64,000 bases of DNA from Candidatus Thorarchaeota archaeon (GTDB taxonomy: Archaea > Asgardarchaeota > Thorarchaeia > Thorarchaeales > Thorarchaeaceae). The stretch covers positions 1,040,099 to 1,104,098 of the forward strand of contig JAIZWL010000001.1 in NCBI GenBank assembly GCA_021498125.1. The letters are read 5' to 3'. Below the pieces are notes generated by a model. It was not told where the DNA came from and did no database searches. It saw nothing but the letters and a program-made list of their open reading frames with translations. Each line of letters starts with the position of its first letter. Position 1 is the first letter of the stretch. Position numbers and translations under genes: made by a program. Below are positions 60,389 through 64,000 of this stretch, one piece after another.

Positions 60389-63300
60389 ATGCAATCTTGG
60401 CGACGACGTACCCATTACTATACTCATCTTCGATTGCTGAGTCTATCCCTCATAGTGATAGTCTTTCTTAGTGCAATAGTGGTTGTTCCCGATATTTCAA
60501 TTTCGTCGTCCACGACTCAAGAGGACGCTTCTCCACAGTCCAAGATTGACACACGGCTCCTCAATAAGACTTCATCATCAGACACACTTGATGTTTTAGT
60601 AAAATATGATGGCCGTGCTGGTGCGTTCAAGGCGAGGGCGGCCATAGCTGCTGCTGATAACACTGCAGACCTAGTTGAGACCTATAACGAACTGAACATG
60701 ATGCGAGTCAAGATGGTGGGCAGGTCCATTCCAGATCTTGCAAAGAGTCCAATAATTAGAGGCATATGGTCTAATGAGATCATGAACATATCTGCCCCAC
60801 AACCTATGGAAGGGGGATTTGCCACAGCAGATGATAATTACACGAAATTAGTTGATCTGATTGGGGCTCGTGATTTTTGGGATGAGGGATATAATGGCTC
60901 AGGGGTTGTTGTTGCAGTACTTGATACTGGAATTGATTTTCTTCACCCCGACCTTGATGACTTTGATGATAATAGCAGCACATTCGACTCAAAAGTCACA
61001 GCGTTCGCCTCATTTGTTGAGGGTGACTCTCTGCCTGTGGATCTTATCGGACATGGGACCTATGTCGCCTCAATTGTTGCAGGAACCGGGAACAAATCAG
61101 ATGGTCTCTATGAAGGTATTGCCCCCGGTGCCACGCTGCTCTCTGCAAAGGTCACTCTTGGTGGCCTTCTCTCTGTTCCCAGTTGGATAGTGTCAGGTAT
61201 CGAATGGGCCACATGCCATGGTGCAGATATCATTCTTCTGCCATTCAATACGATTGGTACTCCTGGGGATGCGGTCTCGGTAGCTGTGGCGGCCGCAGCT
61301 GAGAAGGGGATTCTTGTCATCTCAGCAGCAGGTGATGATGGACCTGATTATCTGACTATAATGTCGCCCGGTGGATCAATGGCTTCTCTCACTGTTGGTG
61401 CTTATGATCTTGCAACTCAAGAGGTCCCCTCGTTTTCTGGTCGGGGGCCAAGTCTGGAGATGATGACAAAGCCGGATCTTGTGGCTCCTGGGGTGGGCAT
61501 CGTTGGCGCAAAGGCTGGTGCTGCCCTTCAGGACGCGGGATTTGGCGACTTTAATATGGAGGATTTGGGCGAGATCTCGTCTCTTCTCGGAGGTCCTCTT
61601 GGTGAGAGCATTAATGACTACTATATCCGGGCGGATACTACTGCTGCATCAGCCGCAATCGTTGCAGGGGCAGTAGCCTTACTGCTCGAAGCCTTTGATC
61701 GTGCAACACCCATAGTTGTAGGAAATACCCTCCGTGACACAGCCCAGTCCCTCCCCTTTGATGCTAATGATGCAGGGGCTGGTCTTTTGGACTTTCCAGC
61801 AGCAGTGGCATACCTCAAGACTCAGCAGACCCCAATCGAATCACACATCCGAACAACTGGCATTCCACTTCTGGCCACAGGCATGATTATTGCAGATAGC
61901 AATGGAGCACAGACGACTAGTCTGTTGAGTAGCTATGGGACCATGATTGTGGCGATGGATCAACGGGCCAGCTGGAACTCTATCCACTTGCTCATGGGTA
62001 TGTTGTATCTTCGCTGGAACAACGAAGATCCGACCAGTCTGATGATGTTCAAAGTCAAACGCGAGATGCATCAGGTATATACTGCCTCTGGTCTTGATGG
62101 GTATAACAGGTATGTGAGCATCCTCTCAAATGACGATGGTCTATACGTCATTCTTCTTGTAGAGTCCTATAACCTGACCCTTACAACTTCCGAGCCGCTC
62201 GTGGGTTACAAGATTACTCCATTCATCCTCAATTTTGGTTCCAACCCCGTCCATAATGTGAGTCTATTCACATCATATAGTCTTGACCTATTTCTTGATG
62301 GTAATGATGACCATGGCAAGTATGCTCTAAACAATAAGGAGCTCTTTGTGTATAGTCAGTCTGAGGACTATCATGACTTCTACTTTGGTCTGAATGCCAG
62401 TAGAGCATTCTCCGCCTTTGAGGTAGGCAACTCCTCAGAGATCTCAAATCATATTACTGATGATAATCTGACTGGCTCTACGACCTTTGATGGATCTGTC
62501 GGATTTGGAATGAAATGGGACTTTGGGGTACTCCAACCCGATGAACTAGTCAATGTCACGATAGCAATGGGCTTTGCTGAGAACCGGACAATGCTTGACG
62601 CTTCGATCACTAAAATGTGGGAACTGACCCCATCCCGTACAATGCAGCAACAGGGCGACCTCGTCGTCGTTGAAGCAGATCTTCCTCGTGTTGCGAGAGA
62701 AGGGGTCTCGTACACATCACGTGCAGTCGTGATGAATATTGGTGTGAATCCATCTCCTATTGTTGCGGCAATGATCATCGGTCATACAAATAATGGGACC
62801 ACGGGAACTCTCTTTACCAGTTTCTCCTCCTTCGATGAGGTTAAACCGTTTCATGCGGTCTCCATTACAGTCGACTGGTCGCCAGAGTATGAGGGCATCT
62901 TTACAGCGGCATGGGTGGTGGCAATTAGTATTGCGTCTGCAATTGCACTCTTCAGTAATCCTACTGCTACTATCACTACTGCTGGGGCCTCGTTACTTGA
63001 TGATTTTCTCATTCGAGACCTATTTGTCATCACCCCTCTCTCCTCGGTCTCGGTGTTTCCTAAATCTCTCCCTTCTGCCCCATTCAATCTGCGCTTTCCT
63101 GGTGACTTTGGGATGTACGGGCTTATGGTTTCAAGTACGATCCCACTGGGAAATTTGACAGTGTCCAAGTATGGAAATGCCACAGATTGGGGGAATATCA
63201 CGCTCACACCAATGAAGAGTGTTCAAGGCTACTACAATTTCTCACTGATGCTCTTTGCGCCCCTTATCGGGATGGACGGATATCATCATGCTGACTATGT

Positions 63301-64000
63301 CATCAATACTGAACAGGGTTGGTCTGACAACATCACTCTCGATGCTACTCTTGTCTATGCCCGATCGCTGGTATTCTTGGAGACCACACATGGGAGTGGA
63401 CTGGGCGCGATGATGGGTGACAGTTTCGGTGGTGGTGGCGACCTTTCAGGCGGTGGCGGTCTGGGCGGAGGAGGCATGGGCGGTTTCCCGGGCGGCGGTG
63501 GCTTCCCCCTAGCCGAAGACAGCTCGGATTCATCAGGTCTTGCAGGAGGTATGTCTGGCGATCTTGGCTCCCTCTCTTCTATAGGGGCTTTCATGGAATC
63601 TTTTCGGATGACCACTTTTTCAGGTCTCTCGGAACTTGACCGAAGAATGGCAGACCAGAAAGTCGATCTTATTGAATTTCCAGGAGTTTCACTGTCATCC
63701 GATTTGCTCATGCTCTTCTCAGGGATATTGATCATCCGTCCAACAAAAGAGTTCAACAGTACAGAACGCGGACTGCTCACTAATTTCACAGATGATGGTG
63801 GCAAGATCATTATTATGGGTGACAACGGTGACCGGGCTAATTTGACAGCTCTCAATTATCTGCTAGGTGATTATGGCTATGTGATGAATGGGACTCATGA
63901 TGCTGAGAACACAACAGAGATCGTGAGCGATTCTCTCTTGGGTGCAGGTGTGGACTCTGTATGGCTTGGCGGTGGAACATATATTCTCAATAATCAATCC
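60389..64000 (+). CDS. Subtilase-like secreted protein, active site degenerate (runs off right edge)
   Basis: Open from ATG 60389 to the window end (over 1,200 residues, no stop), four bases after the ATPase gene, with GAGAAGTGATAAC upstream. A signal-type hydrophobic segment follows a basic start. A prodomain-like region precedes the S8 domain: Asp in VAVLDTGID (Asp179), His in GHGTYVASIV (His222). The oxyanion asparagine is Asp (SAAGDDGP, 316) and the serine loop reads DTTAASAAIVAG, with Ala419 at the catalytic-serine position. Later come a beta-rich region with Asn-glycosylation-type sites, a glycine-rich tract (about 1010-1045) and a Rossmann-like stretch (LIIRPTKEFNSTE, GGKIIIMGDNG). A pseudoprotease or surface adhesin seems likely; the site prediction relies on alignment by eye. 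Confidence 0.85.
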   Translation, partial: MQSWRRRTHYYTHLRLLSLSLIVIVFLSAIVVVPDISISSSTTQEDASPQSKIDTRLLNKTSSSDTLDVLVKYDGRAGAFKARAAIAAADNTADLVETYNELNMMRVKMVGRSIPDLAKSPIIRGIWSNEIMNISAPQPMEGGFATADDNYTKLVDLIGARDFWDEGYNGSGVVVAVLDTGIDFLHPDLDDFDDNSSTFDSKVTAFASFVEGDSLPVDLIGHGTYVASIVAGTGNKSDGLYEGIAPGATLLSAKVTLGGLLSVPSWIVSGIEWATCHGADIILLPFNTIGTPGDAVSVAVAAAAEKGILVISAAGDDGPDYLTIMSPGGSMASLTVGAYDLATQEVPSFSGRGPSLEMMTKPDLVAPGVGIVGAKAGAALQDAGFGDFNMEDLGEISSLLGGPLGESINDYYIRADTTAASAAIVAGAVALLLEAFDRATPIVVGNTLRDTAQSLPFDANDAGAGLLDFPAAVAYLKTQQTPIESHIRTTGIPLLATGMIIADSNGAQTTSLLSSYGTMIVAMDQRASWNSIHLLMGMLYLRWNNEDPTSLMMFKVKREMHQVYTASGLDGYNRYVSILSNDDGLYVILLVESYNLTLTTSEPLVGYKITPFILNFGSNPVHNVSLFTSYSLDLFLDGNDDHGKYALNNKELFVYSQSEDYHDFYFGLNASRAFSAFEVGNSSEISNHITDDNLTGSTTFDGSVGFGMKWDFGVLQPDELVNVTIAMGFAENRTMLDASITKMWELTPSRTMQQQGDLVVVEADLPRVAREGVSYTSRAVVMNIGVNPSPIVAAMIIGHTNNGTTGTLFTSFSSFDEVKPFHAVSITVDWSPEYEGIFTAAWVVAISIASAIALFSNPTATITTAGASLLDDFLIRDLFVITPLSSVSVFPKSLPSAPFNLRFPGDFGMYGLMVSSTIPLGNLTVSKYGNATDWGNITLTPMKSVQGYYNFSLMLFAPLIGMDGYHHADYVINTEQGWSDNITLDATLVYARSLVFLETTHGSGLGAMMGDSFGGGGDLSGGGGLGGGGMGGFPGGGGFPLAEDSSDSSGLAGGMSGDLGSLSSIGAFMESFRMTTFSGLSELDRRMADQKVDLIEFPGVSLSSDLLMLFSGILIIRPTKEFNSTERGLLTNFTDDGGKIIIMGDNGDRANLTALNYLLGDYGYVMNGTHDAENTTEIVSDSLLGAGVDSVWLGGGTYILNNQS

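Noticed and set aside
63355..63855. Proline-rich frame on the minus strand near the right edge
   Set aside because: It mirrors the glycine-rich tract of the subtilase-like gene, whose frame is open across the whole region with domain motifs.
1..64000. tRNA, rRNA, CRISPR or insertion sequence
   Set aside because: No cloverleaf with GGTTC arm and CCA-type acceptor was found by eye in the intergenic regions, no spaced direct repeats and no transposase motif. A tRNAscan search would be decisive.

Overview
The window looks like a piece of an Asgard archaeon chromosome, most likely a Thorarchaeia-type lineage; the lineage is an inference from gene content and moderate GC. Archaeal metabolism (four-subunit pyruvate:ferredoxin oxidoreductase, tungsten-type aldehyde oxidoreductase, AsnRS-like asparagine synthetase, Lrp/AsnC regulators) sits beside eukaryotic-signature genes: a Rab-like small GTPase, a gelsolin-domain protein with a polyproline tract, a proline-rich coiled-coil protein, several Roadblock/LC7 proteins with a GTPase, longin-like proteins and a Vps62-like protein. 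Many genes have clear Shine-Dalgarno sequences (GGAGG, GGTGAT), some before GTG or TTG starts. I saw no tRNA, rRNA, CRISPR array or mobile element.

Layout. 1-1161: start of a Nudix hydrolase gene running off the left edge, coupled to a polytopic membrane protein. 1245-3495: OMP decarboxylase (pyrF) and a PLP aminotransferase. 3530-7179: bshC and bshA, divergent from bshB, a complete set resembling bacillithiol synthesis. 7195-9217: proline-rich coiled-coil protein and phosphohexomutase. 9334-14812: alpha/beta hydrolase, Rab-like GTPase, nucleotidyltransferase-like protein, ATP-NAD kinase-family protein, SAM hydrolase-family protein and hypotheticals. 14925-19155: folate one-carbon block (fhs, folD, fused formiminotransferase-cyclodeaminase). 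19158-23350: seven leftward genes encoding a V4R sensor, four Roadblock-type proteins, an MglA/COG2229-type GTPase and a GHMP kinase. This is the most striking candidate signalling system in the window.

23666-26145 is an ABC exporter. 26157-29428 holds an acetoacetate decarboxylase-like protein, a PAP2 phosphatase, and an asparagine synthetase-like gene divergent from an AsnC-type regulator. 30503-35586 holds a PepD-type dipeptidase and an aldehyde:ferredoxin oxidoreductase/Fe-alcohol dehydrogenase/SCP2 module. 35718-37850 encodes a 710-residue protein with a longin/Roadblock-like N-terminus. 38976-41995 is porGDAB, closed by a hairpin/T-tract terminator. 42265-44396 holds two AT-richer membrane-protein genes, the first with a caspase-fold-like His/Cys pair. 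44872-45003 encodes a 43-residue four-cysteine microprotein, followed by a stand-alone RAM domain and the gelsolin-polyproline gene.

46353-53113 contains a GNAT acetyltransferase, galTK, two flavodoxin-fold reductases, a Vps62-like protein and nadB. 53219-57310 contains a zinc-finger protein, a longin-like protein and a glycosidase-fold protein. 57508-64000 is an ABC permease/ATPase pair followed at 4 bp by a very large subtilase-like surface protein that is open at the right edge and seems to have lost its catalytic serine.
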